Shown in pieces: positions 6,840-14,668 of a DNA stretch of 64,000 bases. The notes beneath the pieces were generated by a model. It had not been told where the DNA came from. It did no database searches and saw only the letters and a program-made list of their open reading frames with translations. Position numbers and translations under genes: made by a program. Origin of the DNA: a virus; the IMG/VR virus record IMGVR_UViG_3300049324_000002, positions 62,001-126,000 of that record; one strand, given 5' to 3'. Every line of letters starts with the position of its first letter. The stretch's first letter is position 1.

Positions 6840-7022
6840 CTAGCACTGACAATGCGCTGGTAGAGCCTTGAACCACAATGTCGGTGCATCTTCATCACTA
6901 CGTTGTACCGCGACCCACCCGCGCATCTCCGGCCGATGCTCCACGACCCAAGAGACTACAGCACCACCCACCGCAGCCAGCCGCTCAAACTCAACCAAAG
7001 TGCAATGGTTGCATCTCGTCAT
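6840..7022 (-). CDS. Unknown Cys-containing protein, 60 aa
   Basis: ATG 7022 overlaps the stop of the micro-gene at 7019 (ATGA). Begins MTRCNHCTLVEFERL and ends HCQC, so two CxxC/CxC pairs could bind a metal. The Val/Trp-rich middle resembles a small beta fold. Function unknown. Confidence 0.65.
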   Translation of the reverse strand: MTRCNHCTLVEFERLAAVGGAVVSWVVEHRPEMRGWVAVQRSDEDAPTLWFKALPAHCQC

Positions 7023-7132
7023 CTACCAGTGCGACCAATCAACTCGTCCATCGCTGCTTCATCACTTGTTGGTGTATCACGACTAGAATTCGCAACACGA
7101 TCTAGCAAATCTGCATCAGATTCTGCTGACAT
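7019..7132 (-). CDS. Micro-protein, 37 aa, acidic
   Basis: ATG 7132 with GGGGAGCTAGAAA before it; stop overlaps the next start by the ATGA pattern. Sequence begins MSAESDADLLDRV; Asp/Glu/Ser-rich. First gene after the promoter at 7172-7200. No family recognised. Confidence 0.7.
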   Translation of the reverse strand: MSAESDADLLDRVANSSRDTPTSDEAAMDELIGRTGR

Positions 7133-7171
7133 TTTCTAGCTCCCCTGCAACTTGCTCTTTATGATGGTGTA

Positions 7172-7200
7172 ACTGTACCATCCATGAGTCAAGCTTGCAA
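7172..7200 (-). promoter_or_regulatory. Sigma70-like promoter for the 7132-6840 genes
   Basis: TTGCAA (7195-7200), 17-bp spacer, TACAGT (7172-7177). It is preceded by GAC, so it shares the GACTTGC box of the cassette promoters at 36.9-50 kb, but here a leader of about 33 nt with a ribosome site follows. Confidence 0.6.
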
Positions 7201-7434
7201 GTCTTGGTTGGTAGTCAATATGGTAGCTAAGTCGGTAGACGCAGCCTCCAGCCGCTCGCGCGCCCTGACAACCAACTGCAAGTCAGCATCCTCCACAGAC
7301 GGACCCGGCCTCGAGGCTTTGAGCGCTGCCGGACCCATAAGGCGAGTCTCCACCTTCACCAACAGGCAAGACAAATCATTATAAGCATGCTGAAATCTAT
7401 CAATCTCCTGATTAAGATCTCTAAACGTCGCCAT
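7189..7434 (-). CDS. Coiled-coil paralogue, 81 aa
   Basis: ATG 7434 (MATFRDLNQEI) is chosen over an ATG 6 nt upstream because AGGAAGAGG is better spaced. Predicted helical throughout (FQHAYNDLSCLL, RARERLEAASTDLATIL). Related in layout to the genes at 7421 and 25415. Overlaps its upstream neighbour by 14 nt. Possibly a small oligomerising accessory protein; no assigned role. Confidence 0.75.
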   Translation of the reverse strand: MATFRDLNQEIDRFQHAYNDLSCLLVKVETRLMGPAALKASRPGPSVEDADLQLVVRARERLEAASTDLATILTTNQDLQA

Positions 7435-7663
7435 CTTCATTCCTCTTCCTAAAATCAGAAGAAGCAAGAACATCTGCAACACTATCAGCAAGATACTTCA
7501 TGGAATCGACAACCTTAAGAAGAAGATCCTGAGTCTCAATGTTCAACGAAGGATCAGTCCTCAAAACATTATCAATGGAGTTGAGATCTATATTTAGTGC
7601 ATTTCTAGACTTACGAATAGCACTCAAAGCAACAAGTATATCCGGACTAACTACAGTAGCCAT
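7421..7663 (-). CDS. Coiled-coil paralogue, 80 aa
   Basis: ATG 7663 behind TTTTGGAGATTGAACTG, overlapping the stop of the upstream gene. Contains LVALSAIRKSRNALNIDLN, close in pattern to LMAALSAVRECQQNLSV of the gene at 25415-25690, so these are probably paralogues about 18 kb apart. Helical, no membrane segment. Confidence 0.78.
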   Translation of the reverse strand: MATVVSPDILVALSAIRKSRNALNIDLNSIDNVLRTDPSLNIETQDLLLKVVDSMKYLADSVADVLASSDFRKRNEDGDV

Positions 7664-7824
7664 CAGTTCAATCTCCAAAACATTCGATAAAACGATTGAC
7701 GGATCCGACCTCGAGCCCTCTCAAGAGTTACATCCGACAGAGCAAGCTCATGTCTCGAAATGGTTTCATCTCGCCGATGACCAATACGATGCTGGCCTCC
7801 GCGCCTCGCAGGCGTCACAACCAT
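7663..7824 (-). CDS. Small basic protein, 53 aa
   Basis: ATG 7824 after GAGAGTGAG; ends in a TGATG overlap with the next gene. Arg/His-rich (VVTPARRGGQHRIGHRRDE, RARGRIRQSFYRMFWRLN), net strongly positive, which would suit nucleic-acid binding. First gene of the leftward set facing the + strand pair at 7956, so the 130-nt gap between should hold divergent promoters. Confidence 0.68.
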   Translation of the reverse strand: MVVTPARRGGQHRIGHRRDETISRHELALSDVTLERARGRIRQSFYRMFWRLN

Positions 7825-7955
7825 GATCTCACTCTCTAGGCTCACGGAACGTAGTACCCCGAACAACGCCACAAGCCACTCCTGGTTACACCCGTGTCAA
7901 CAAAAAGGGATAACTATGGCACGATGAGGGAAGACAAAGAGCCCTGGAGGCCCGC

Positions 7956-8132
7956 ATGGAACACATAGACACCGAACACCTACACATCATGCAAATGAAA
8001 ACAGACGACATCATTTGTGGTGATGTACTACTTCACTGCGATCCAAGTGACCCATACGATAGATGGTCTTGCATTCTGAAACCACATCACCCAGTCATAG
8101 ACCACGAAGCCATAGACGGAACAAGATGGTGA
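7956..8132 (+). CDS. Unknown + strand protein, 58 aa
   Basis: ATG 7956 with CTGGAGG 5 nt upstream. His/Asp-rich (MEHIDTEHLHIMQ, LKPHHPVIDHEA) with two Cys. Stop is one base before the next ATG, so it is the first gene of a two-gene rightward operon. The gap upstream contains the palindrome ACACCCGTGT near 7894. Function unknown. Confidence 0.75.
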   Translation: MEHIDTEHLHIMQMKTDDIICGDVLLHCDPSDPYDRWSCILKPHHPVIDHEAIDGTRW

Positions 8133-8133
8133 A

Positions 8134-8442
8134 ATGACAAACTGGTTTATATGCCCAACCATCTACGAACGCTCAGACGGGCGAGCATTCATAAGAGAAT
8201 GTAGAAAATGCGGAATAAGTGTGTTAGTACCAGACTTGCACGTACCAGAAGTAGAAGCAGGAACACTAAAACCAGCATGCTGGGAATGTCATAGAAAAAC
8301 AGGTAAGAAAATAACCATCCACCCAACAGAACTAGAGATCATACAAGAAGCAGATCTAGAACCGGAAGCATGGGCATACGTAGAACACCTTAACGCTGGT
8401 CGTCAACCAATATCCAATTGGTATATCCAATTCGAGCAGTAA
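8134..8442 (+). CDS. Zinc-binding + strand protein, 102 aa
   Basis: ATG 8134, 1 nt after the stop of the preceding gene. Cys pairs at residues ~22-25 (CRKC) and ~49-52 (CWEC) form a CxxC...CxxC site; the protein begins MTNWFICPTIYERSDG. Its last 53 nt overlap the convergent gene at 8390. Rightward genes are rare here, suggesting separate timing of expression. Confidence 0.8.
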   Translation: MTNWFICPTIYERSDGRAFIRECRKCGISVLVPDLHVPEVEAGTLKPACWECHRKTGKKITIHPTELEIIQEADLEPEAWAYVEHLNAGRQPISNWYIQFEQ

Positions 8443-8689
8443 GCTGCATAGCTAACGTAACAACCGTATGATCCCCAGTCACAGGCTCACCCGGGCAGGG
8501 ACCTTCTTTCTCGCCAAGAGGGTAACCCAAAGCCAAAGCAAGATTACGCTCAAGCTCGTAAGACTCAAGTGCATATCCTTGCAGCCTAAAAATAGCAATC
8601 TCTACTAAATCAAGAAGCGAAAAACTAGGTCCAACGTGCAACGCGGCACGCAGCCGCGCGCACGACTCCTCAACCTCACTAACACCCAT
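8390..8689 (-). CDS. Unknown helical protein, 99 aa
   Basis: ATG 8689 after GAAGGTCGGGG. Helical first 70 residues (EESCARLRAALHVG, LVEIAIFRLQGYALESYELE). Ends tail-to-tail with the + strand gene at 8134 with 53 nt shared. No family recognised. Confidence 0.7.
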   Translation of the reverse strand: MGVSEVEESCARLRAALHVGPSFSLLDLVEIAIFRLQGYALESYELERNLALALGYPLGEKEGPCPGEPVTGDHTVVTLAMQLTARIGYTNWILVDDQR

Positions 8690-8751
8690 CCCCGACCTTC
8701 AATCCGCTGCGCCAAATGAAAGAAAAAGCCACCAAACTTTAAATCACAAAC

Positions 8752-9015
8752 CTATCGCTTCTTGGTAGGAGTCAGCCTCATCCCGTACTGATCGTTGGTC
8801 TTCTTAACCTTACCAAGAAGACCAGAATTACTCCGAACAGTAAGCTCACTATTCACAGGCATCTGACTAGGACGAAAATTACCGCCACTATCCAAACCAT
8901 GAAAAATAAGACGCTCAGGCTGTTGCTCAATCCACATAGCTAAAACTTCAGAACTCTGAATCCAACCCTTACCCTCCACAAACGCCTTAGCAACCTTAGG
9001 GGAACCTGTTGCCAT
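8752..9015 (-). CDS. Unknown protein, 87 aa
   Basis: ATG 9015 with GGAGG 7 nt upstream. Begins MATGSPKVAKAFVEGKGW; basic C-terminus (LGKVKKTNDQYGMRLTPTKKR). No domain recognised. Confidence 0.8.
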   Translation of the reverse strand: MATGSPKVAKAFVEGKGWIQSSEVLAMWIEQQPERLIFHGLDSGGNFRPSQMPVNSELTVRSNSGLLGKVKKTNDQYGMRLTPTKKR

Positions 9016-9048
9016 CACACACCTCCACAGTGAGAAACGTGAGCACTC

Positions 9049-9630
9049 CTACCGCAACGGCCAGAGCCTAGGATGATTATACGGCATCAAGAACCTAGCG
9101 ATCTTAAGATTATGATGAGCATCATCCAACGCATTGTGCATGGAGTCTGCAGACTGCTTAGGGATGTCATCACCATTCAACCCGAGACGCTCACATTCCT
9201 GCTTCAAATCCATACTAAACATAGGCAACCCCAAAGGGCGCTGCATCATCGTGCCCCAAAACTGCATCAACGTAACATGATCATAAGCACCGAACCACGT
9301 CCACAAGTCGGGAGGAGAATCTCCAGACAACAGAAAATCTTTAACCTCATATCTGATAGTATCTAAACGCTTCACATCTGGATGAGTCGTATCAATAGGA
9401 GGGACGCTAAGATTAGTACTCCACTTAGTGCCAGGAAGGCGAGGTAACGAAGGAACGACATTATCCATCAACCAATTATGTTTGCGGATACGAGCCCACG
9501 GTGCATCACGATTAACAGCATAATACTCAGTAACTGAATCATCAGGGTTGACACGCACAATCCCAATAGAAATTGGCTTAATAGTCAAACCGTTCTCAAG
9601 GAACTCAAAGTCATAACAAAAAGCAGTCAT
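9049..9630 (-). CDS. 3'-5' exoribonuclease of the DEDD superfamily
   Basis: 193 aa, starting ATG 9630 in an ATGA overlap with the MazG-like gene. YDFEF near residue 6 supplies the first Asp/Glu pair; LWTWFGAYDHVTLMQ near 110 the second Asp; HNALDDAHHNLKIARF near 165 the final His/Asp (DEDDh type). Such proteins in actinobacteria and their phages trim RNA 3' ends and are related to RNase T-like nucleases. Pairing with a nucleotide pyrophosphohydrolase suggests nucleotide salvage or RNA turnover during infection. Confidence 0.85.
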   Translation of the reverse strand: MTAFCYDFEFLENGLTIKPISIGIVRVNPDDSVTEYYAVNRDAPWARIRKHNWLMDNVVPSLPRLPGTKWSTNLSVPPIDTTHPDVKRLDTIRYEVKDFLLSGDSPPDLWTWFGAYDHVTLMQFWGTMMQRPLGLPMFSMDLKQECERLGLNGDDIPKQSADSMHNALDDAHHNLKIARFLMPYNHPRLWPLR

Positions 9631-10007
9631 GCCAACAACGCCCTTCCAAAAGTGAAAGCCACCCTCATATCAGGCTCATAATAATGCTCACCCTTCAAAA
9701 CCTTACCGTCCTCACGCTCAACAAACTTACCGTCAGGACCAACCTTACTCATGTTAGAATCATGCACAGCCTCAATAGCAAGCTGCATATTAATCCCAGG
9801 ACGCTGAGCAGTACCATAAACAACATAAACTAAATCAGACAACTCTTTAGCAACAGCAAACCAATCACGAGCATCCAAAGCATCAAGAACTTCTTTAAGC
9901 TCCTCTTTCAATAACTTCTTACGAAGCTCTAACCAAGCCTCCTCAGAAAGAGTATCACCATTAGTCGCACGACTAAACTCTTCTAACATCAAAGCAACAT
10001 CACGCAC
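9627..10007 (-). CDS. MazG-like nucleotide pyrophosphohydrolase
   Basis: 126 aa from GTG 10007 behind GGAGAA. EELKEVLDALDARD (residues ~34-48) and ELSDLVYVVYGTA (~55-67) give the ExxE...D metal-binding helices of the all-alpha NTP pyrophosphohydrolase fold; the C-terminus has the KVGPDGKFVEREDGKVLKG loop typical of phage forms. The expected reaction is (d)NTP to (d)NMP plus pyrophosphate, controlling nucleotide pools or alarmones. Confidence 0.87.
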   Translation of the reverse strand: MRDVALMLEEFSRATNGDTLSEEAWLELRKKLLKEELKEVLDALDARDWFAVAKELSDLVYVVYGTAQRPGINMQLAIEAVHDSNMSKVGPDGKFVEREDGKVLKGEHYYEPDMRVAFTFGRALLA

Positions 10008-10269
10008 GAAAATTCTCCAATAAATTATTTAACTCCGCATGAACCTGATGCAAAGCTGCCGTCACACCAGCAGTATAATCAGGTGAAGAACTAGACGGAG
10101 CAAAAGAACGAGACATAAAATCTGCAGACAACGCAGTCACTTTCCACATCAAAGACTCTCTCGCCTTACGCTCCTCAGCGTAACTAATATTTGCAAGCTT
10201 CAATTCCTCTTGCAGCCTAGCAATACGAGGATCCTCATCAGAGAGATCTACAATAGGAAAACTAGCCAT
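10000..10269 (-). CDS. Coiled-coil protein, 89 aa
   Basis: ATG 10269, overlapping both neighbours by 8 nt. IARLQEELKLANISYAEERK is a clear coiled coil; a Ser-rich linker follows, then a second helix. Likely dimeric. No assigned role. Confidence 0.8.
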   Translation of the reverse strand: MASFPIVDLSDEDPRIARLQEELKLANISYAEERKARESLMWKVTALSADFMSRSFAPSSSSPDYTAGVTAALHQVHAELNNLLENFRA

Positions 10270-10480
10270 AACCTAATCTCTCCCGAGCAGCAATAATCAC
10301 AGTCAGAGCATCTTCAACGGAAACAAGCTCCACCATAGGTGAAGAAACAATCTCAGCACGCCAACCAGAAAGAAGCCTGGATAACCCATCAAACCCAATA
10401 GAAAACCCAGTACCAATCGCACTCAACAAAGCATCATCAAAAGCAACCTCACCATCGAACAACTCTCCATCACTAAACAC
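10262..10480 (-). CDS. Unknown protein, 72 aa
   Basis: ATG 10480. Acidic N-terminus (MFSDGELFDGEVAFDDALL), glycine-rich middle (IGTGFSIGFDGLSRLLSG). The gap above it (10481-10547) separates it from the next gene and may hold its promoter; none is obvious. Confidence 0.72.
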   Translation of the reverse strand: MFSDGELFDGEVAFDDALLSAIGTGFSIGFDGLSRLLSGWRAEIVSSPMVELVSVEDALTVIIAARERLGYG

Positions 10481-10547
10481 AAGAAACCTATCATAGTAGG
10501 AGTACTATCCTGTGTATCGGTGACACAAAGTTGGATGTTACAGACTC

Positions 10548-10859
10548 CTACCCACCCGGGCGTCGGGACGCCCACACCACCTGCACGCCAGCGGGCATCA
10601 CACCATCATCCCCAGCCTCACCCGGCATTCCATGCACCTCGCACGGGCGCGTGCCATACCACCCATGATTCCTGCAATAAGGGTCACAAGAAAAATCTTC
10701 ACAAGAACAACAAAAACAATTATTTCTCTGATACTCTTCCCAATTAGTAGCTACCACTCTACGACGAGACACCACACCAGGAATACTACGATACTCATAC
10801 CATTCATGTGCTGTCTTAGTATCCGCAGGCTCAGTATAATAATCAGGATAAATGCCCAT
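10548..10859 (-). CDS. Cys-rich protein, 103 aa
   Basis: ATG 10859 in a TGATG overlap with the upstream gene. NCFCCSCEDFSCDPYC near residues 48-62, plus CEVH, give six or more clustered Cys, probably one or two zinc sites. Tyr/Trp-rich N-terminus. No family recognised. Confidence 0.8.
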   Translation of the reverse strand: MGIYPDYYTEPADTKTAHEWYEYRSIPGVVSRRRVVATNWEEYQRNNCFCCSCEDFSCDPYCRNHGWYGTRPCEVHGMPGEAGDDGVMPAGVQVVWASRRPGG

Positions 10860-11152
10860 CAGGAAAACTCCATCGTAGGGTCGGTCTCCGAAACTAAAAC
10901 ACGAAGCCTCTTCACCTCAGCCAACAAACGCTCCACATAAACACGACTATTAGCCATAAACTCTACGGTACCTGAAGGAATCTCAATCAACTCACGATAC
11001 CTGTAATGATAATCAGAAGGAACAAACCCAGGCTTCGGCCTAGCCCACGGCTCCGACAAAACAAAGCCATCGTAATCCTGACACCAACCCCACGGACCCG
11101 GCATGGCTCGAGCGAGGGCCACCTCTACCTCACCCACAATATCCTCAGTCAT
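10859..11152 (-). CDS. Unknown phage protein, 97 aa
   Basis: ATG 11152 (MTEDIVGEVEVALARAMPGPW) with GAGGT upstream. The layout, an early GPWxWCQDYDG segment followed by a C-terminal helix VERLLAEVKRLRVLV, is a pattern common in small actinophage proteins. Function unknown. Confidence 0.8.
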   Translation of the reverse strand: MTEDIVGEVEVALARAMPGPWGWCQDYDGFVLSEPWARPKPGFVPSDYHYRYRELIEIPSGTVEFMANSRVYVERLLAEVKRLRVLVSETDPTMEFS

Positions 11153-11160
11153 CAGAAACC

Positions 11161-11445
11161 TCAATACGAATTGTAAAAACGAATGATCTTAACATCAGGA
11201 GGCAACTCAGATAAAATAACTTCTAACCCATCGCGCATAAACTCATCCGACCACTCACGAACACAAGAAACATAATCAGGATCAAGAGGCAAAATCACAC
11301 CCTCAGGATCAGGCTCATGCCCATCAAAAAAGTTATCTAACTCTCGAGTAATAGGAAGACCAGCCGCAACCAAAGCATCATGGGCAGCCTTCATCCTCAA
11401 CCAACGCTCATCGGGAGGACGAATAGCCACCACATGCTTACTCAT
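11161..11445 (-). CDS. Unknown protein, 94 aa
   Basis: Start taken at ATG 11445 (MSKHVVAIRPPDERWLRMK); a GTG at 11451 is possible. RMKAAHDALVAAGLPI fits a phage family with an N-terminal helix and acidic middle. Overlaps the stop of the 56-aa gene upstream. Confidence 0.78.
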   Translation of the reverse strand: MSKHVVAIRPPDERWLRMKAAHDALVAAGLPITRELDNFFDGHEPDPEGVILPLDPDYVSCVREWSDEFMRDGLEVILSELPPDVKIIRFYNSY

Positions 11446-11447
11446 AC

Positions 11448-11618
11448 TCACTGCACAATCCCGTTACCATTATACTTCAACAACATATCTACAGCAGCAA
11501 CCTGATGAGGATAAAAAACTAGACCACGTGCCAACGTATTATAATGAGGTCCAAACAAAAGAATCATTCGATCCTTAAACTCATCGTCATTCTCAGGAAC
11601 TTTATCGAAAGTAGTCAT
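11448..11618 (-). CDS. Small unknown protein, 56 aa
   Basis: ATG 11618 to TGA 11448. Begins MTTFDKVPENDDEFKDRMI and carries HYNTLARGLVFYPHQ. It fills the gap between the genes at 11161 and 11602 and overlaps the latter, as expected in this packed operon. Confidence 0.72.
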   Translation of the reverse strand: MTTFDKVPENDDEFKDRMILLFGPHYNTLARGLVFYPHQVAAVDMLLKYNGNGIVQ

Positions 11619-11817
11619 CTAAAGTCTCCAACTCAAACTTAGAAGAAAAATCTATAGGAGTGAAAGCCTCGAAACTACCATCTAACCACTTCACGATAAA
11701 ATATCCTGTATACACAGTTCCATAGTCGTGTGGTAGCACAACCACCCAATGATCACCCAACCGACCAACCGAACCACCACACCACAACGCAACCTCAGTC
11801 AGATTCCGACTCGTCAC
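11602..11817 (-). CDS. Unknown protein, 71 aa
   Basis: GTG 11817 (VTSRNLTEVALWCGG) chosen because this NxTEVAxWCGG opening is typical of a common small actinophage protein. Contains GDHWVVVLPHDYG and a C-terminal acidic helix. Overlaps the upstream gene by 23 nt. Confidence 0.72.
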   Translation of the reverse strand: MTSRNLTEVALWCGGSVGRLGDHWVVVLPHDYGTVYTGYFIVKWLDGSFEAFTPIDFSSKFELETLDDYFR

Positions 11818-12073
11818 CCGCACCGCTGGAACTGCCGGAAGGCCCGGCTTCGCCCTCAGTAACCGCATGACCCTGTCCTACCGCAAGCAACTCATCAAGC
11901 TGATCGTCTTCAGCCATAATATAGAGATAAAACGCAGCCTGCAGACAAATAGTAGCCTCGGTCATAACCTCAAGACGATGAACACCATGACCTAGAGAAT
12001 TAGTCTCCTCCATACAATCCATTGCTCGCCAAAACAACTCACGATGATCAGGAACAAACCTCGAAACAGACAT
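11795..12073 (-). CDS. Unknown protein with acidic Ser/Gly tail, 92 aa
   Basis: ATG 12073. Helical body (ELFWRAMDCMEETNSLGHG, AFYLYIMAEDDQLDELL) and a low-complexity tail PSGSSSGAGDESESD. No membrane segment or known domain. Confidence 0.78.
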   Translation of the reverse strand: MSVSRFVPDHRELFWRAMDCMEETNSLGHGVHRLEVMTEATICLQAAFYLYIMAEDDQLDELLAVGQGHAVTEGEAGPSGSSSGAGDESESD

Positions 12074-12082
12074 CACTAACCC

Positions 12083-12628
12083 TCAATCCTTCTCAATAGA
12101 AATTAAAACTTCATCACACCGTCGAATAGCTCTCTTCGCTGCAAGAACCTGTCGACCCTCAGTGGGAAAATCCTTCAAAGGACCACCCAGAGCCAACAAT
12201 CCACGTAAAGCATGCGCCGCATCCTCAATAACACCCACAACCTCCGAGTCAACAGAAGGCAACGACCCAGGCCCGGACGGGAAACACTCAGCGTGGACAG
12301 CAAGAAACTCGTCAGTAACCTCACGCCTCGTTCGTACCACACCAAACCGAGCCAACAACTCACTCTCAGACAACGACCCAGTCAGCTCCCAAGCACCATC
12401 AAGAGTACGATCCCACATCTGAATACTATCAGAATAGCCTGTATATACTAGAAGATAATCCTCTGGGATAGACTCACCATAACGAATCACCGACTTACTA
12501 CGACCAGTCAACGCTCGCTCCAAGGCAGTCGTCAACGACGACCAAGCCTCATCACTCAAGGAATTAAGAGTCCCCTGACGCAGCCGCGCCAACTCAGCCT
12601 GAACCTGAGACATGATCTTATCATCCAT
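12083..12628 (-). CDS. Unknown protein, 181 aa
   Basis: ATG 12628 (MDDKIMSQVQAELARLRQG) behind GGTAGGACAAGTC, where TAG ends the upstream gene. Helix-rich N-terminus, mixed middle, C-terminal helix VLAAKRAIRRCDEVLISIE. A larger member of the operon; no family recognised. Confidence 0.8.
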   Translation of the reverse strand: MDDKIMSQVQAELARLRQGTLNSLSDEAWSSLTTALERALTGRSKSVIRYGESIPEDYLLVYTGYSDSIQMWDRTLDGAWELTGSLSESELLARFGVVRTRREVTDEFLAVHAECFPSGPGSLPSVDSEVVGVIEDAAHALRGLLALGGPLKDFPTEGRQVLAAKRAIRRCDEVLISIEKD

Positions 12629-12636
12629 GACTTGTC

Positions 12637-12828
12637 CTACCCACCCCAAGCCCACTGAATAGGTGCAGCCAACGAAATCTTCGAACCACAAAACACACAC
12701 CGCCACTCAGGAAGCTCCACCACACCCGGGACGACCGGGCGCAACACCACAACCCACTCAATACCATAACGTTGGCACGACTCATCCGTGCAAACAATCG
12801 TCACACGAATAGTAGGAACCAACTCCAT
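12637..12828 (-). CDS. Small zinc-ribbon protein, 63 aa
   Basis: ATG 12828, one-base overlap with the upstream stop. CTDESC and CVFC supply four Cys for a zinc ribbon around a Val-rich core. Ends GGG-TAG-GA, supplying the next ribosome site. Confidence 0.8.
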   Translation of the reverse strand: MELVPTIRVTIVCTDESCQRYGIEWVVVLRPVVPGVVELPEWRCVFCGSKISLAAPIQWAWGG

Positions 12829-13151
12829 TACGACAACCTCTGCTTATAAGCAAGCTCGCCAGTACACTCAGAATCAACCAAAATACGCAACCAAAGAGGC
12901 TGACTAGAGATATCAATAATCTCTATGCAGCTCACAAATTTACCATCAACCCCAGATACCATACCACGAACAAAAACACGAATACCCCACGTACCGCCAG
13001 ACCCTTTATCACTGCGCAAAAAATACTGAATATCAACACCACTAACATCAATGTCACGATGATAAATGAAATCGCGAACAAGGTCACAATCCGTCACACT
13101 AGCGGCAACACGCCTACTAGCATTAACGCTCTGAACCTTAACGTTACCCAT
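12828..13151 (-). CDS. PxWL-family paralogue 1, 107 aa
   Basis: ATG 13151 (MGNVKVQSVNASRRVAASV). Member of a nine-copy tandem family: a beta-rich body with the pattern aromatic-x(n)-G-x-W-x-[VI]-x-V near the middle (GGTWGIRVFVRG) and a C-terminal QPLWLRILVD helix. The most diverged C-terminus of the set. Function unknown. Confidence 0.8.
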   Translation of the reverse strand: MGNVKVQSVNASRRVAASVTDCDLVRDFIYHRDIDVSGVDIQYFLRSDKGSGGTWGIRVFVRGMVSGVDGKFVSCIEIIDISSQPLWLRILVDSECTGELAYKQRLS

Positions 13152-13461
13152 TATGATAATCTCGAATCTTGTGCACACCCGGGACAACGGCCAGCGGCTT
13201 ATGCTGCTGAACAAACACACTCAACCAATCAAACTGAGGATTACTAGGAATACCGCCAACGTCGAAATTCAGGAAACTACTCTTACCAAACACAGTAACC
13301 CTATACATTCGCCACTCACCATGCATCTCCCGCTCATACACCACACGAACAGAAGTAGCATCCCACGAACGAATACCAGGACAACCGGTGTCTATTATAG
13401 CTCCATCAACACTAGCAATGATCTCACACAACTCATTAACTTCAGTTACAATAGTTTTCAC
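13144..13461 (-). CDS. PxWL-family paralogue 2, 105 aa
   Basis: GTG at 13461 (GTG 13467 also possible), nested in the end of the upstream paralogue. Shows VRVVYEREMHGEWRMYRVTVFG then NPQFDWLSVFVQQHKP. Coupled to both neighbours by overlaps of a few bases. Confidence 0.8.
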   Translation of the reverse strand: MKTIVTEVNELCEIIASVDGAIIDTGCPGIRSWDATSVRVVYEREMHGEWRMYRVTVFGKSSFLNFDVGGIPSNPQFDWLSVFVQQHKPLAVVPGVHKIRDYHNG

Positions 13462-13781
13462 TCCCACGAAGACACCAACTCACCAGACAACGAATTAGAA
13501 GTATAAGCAGGCATACCCTTAGGGCGTGGCCAAAAATTCTCCACCAACTCACACAACCACGCTGGCAAGCTCGAATCAGGCCAATAAAAAGTAACACTAG
13601 GACCACGATTAAGAGTACGAATAGAATCAACACACCACGAACCATTAATACTACGAGTATACGTAACAACAACCGCACTGGTCTCTAATCGCTTACCGCC
13701 TAAAGGAACCCACGCGCCTCCCCTAATACTGGCAGAAAACGCACGAGTCTCCTCAAAACCATCAACCTCATAAGTAATCAC
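13458..13781 (-). CDS. PxWL-family paralogue 3, 107 aa
   Basis: ATG 13781. Core VVVTYTRSINGSWCVDSIRT and C-terminal LPAWLCELVENFWP match the family frame. No Cys ligand set or known catalytic motif. Confidence 0.8.
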   Translation of the reverse strand: MITYEVDGFEETRAFSASIRGGAWVPLGGKRLETSAVVVTYTRSINGSWCVDSIRTLNRGPSVTFYWPDSSLPAWLCELVENFWPRPKGMPAYTSNSLSGELVSSWE

Positions 13782-14113
13782 TCTTCATCCACACCCAACG
13801 CAACATCCAAAGGATAAGTCGGACCAGTAGGAGTGTTGTTAAGTATAAAATCAAGCAACCACTGAGGCTGGTCAGACATAAAAAGAGACTCGCCACCCTT
13901 ACATTTAGTATTAACAGAACCATCAGCATTGATAGGGTAATACCTCACCCACACACCCCAACAACGCCAACGGCCCTCAGTACGCTCATAAACAGCTTCG
14001 ATCTCCGTAACATCAACCAACGTATGCTCAATAGCAGAACGAACAGGCTCCTCATTCTCCACATCAGCATAAGCAACATACTTAGAAAGACGATCACGCA
14101 GCTTCACCGTCAT
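13778..14113 (-). CDS. PxWL-family paralogue 4, 111 aa
   Basis: ATG 14113. AVYERTEGRWRCWGVWVRYY in the middle and QPQWLLDFILNNTP near the end, the clearest form of the C-terminal motif. Overlaps paralogue 3 by ATGA-type spacing. Confidence 0.82.
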   Translation of the reverse strand: MTVKLRDRLSKYVAYADVENEEPVRSAIEHTLVDVTEIEAVYERTEGRWRCWGVWVRYYPINADGSVNTKCKGGESLFMSDQPQWLLDFILNNTPTGPTYPLDVALGVDEE

Positions 14114-14138
14114 GATTTACTCCTCGAAAGATCAGCCA

Positions 14139-14432
14139 TCACACAGGCATATTATCTTGGATAAACTGTCGTACCCAATCAGGCTGATCCCGTCGAGGCA
14201 ACGGCACCGTCGACGGCAACAAACTCAACCGACCATCATCGAAAACCCACCGCCCCGTCACCTGCGGAGCCCGCACCTGCCAATGCCCATGACCATCAAC
14301 TCGTCGCGAAAACGAGATCTTAATGCTACTCACAAGAAGTGAAGGAGAGTTAGACAAAAACTTAATCGGCTCCTCGTCAAAGACCATAGCTCGCACTTCG
14401 AACATCGCAGTAACAGACTCAGGATCTATCAT
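14139..14432 (-). CDS. PxWL-family paralogue 5, 97 aa
   Basis: ATG 14432 behind GGGTAGGACTAGGT (TAG = upstream stop). SFSRRVDGHGHWQVRAPQVTG and QPDWVRQFIQDNMP fit the family. Short N-terminus relative to the others. Confidence 0.8.
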   Translation of the reverse strand: MIDPESVTAMFEVRAMVFDEEPIKFLSNSPSLLVSSIKISFSRRVDGHGHWQVRAPQVTGRWVFDDGRLSLLPSTVPLPRRDQPDWVRQFIQDNMPV

Positions 14433-14440
14433 ACCTAGTC

Positions 14441-14668
14441 CTACCCGGCAGTGACGGCGCTTGCCCAATACTTACAATGGTTACGCTGGATCACCTCACG
14501 TGACGGACCGCTCAACACCAGAATCTCCACCTCAGGATAAGCAGAATACTGAGGTTCCAACGAAAAACGATATCTCAACGCAATATCTGAATCATCGAAA
14601 GTAGCCTCACCAAGTAACTTACTCTGAATACGATCATAAACAACCAGTATATTAACTGCCTGACTCAT
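14441..14668 (-). CDS. Unknown protein, 75 aa
   Basis: ATG 14668 (MSQAVNILVVYDRIQSKLL), overlapping the upstream stop. Predicted alternating beta strands (EATFDDSDIALRYRFSLE). Ends GGG-TAG-GA. Not a PxWL paralogue. Confidence 0.75.
   Translation of the reverse strand: MSQAVNILVVYDRIQSKLLGEATFDDSDIALRYRFSLEPQYSAYPEVEILVLSGPSREVIQRNHCKYWASAVTAG

Noticed and set aside
6126-6910. Possible tmRNA, suggested by T-arms at 6126 and 6541 and structured spacers
   Set aside because: No GGTTTCGAC-type 5' tRNA domain, no plausible tag ending in Leu-Ala-Ala, and complete tRNAs occupy the needed positions.
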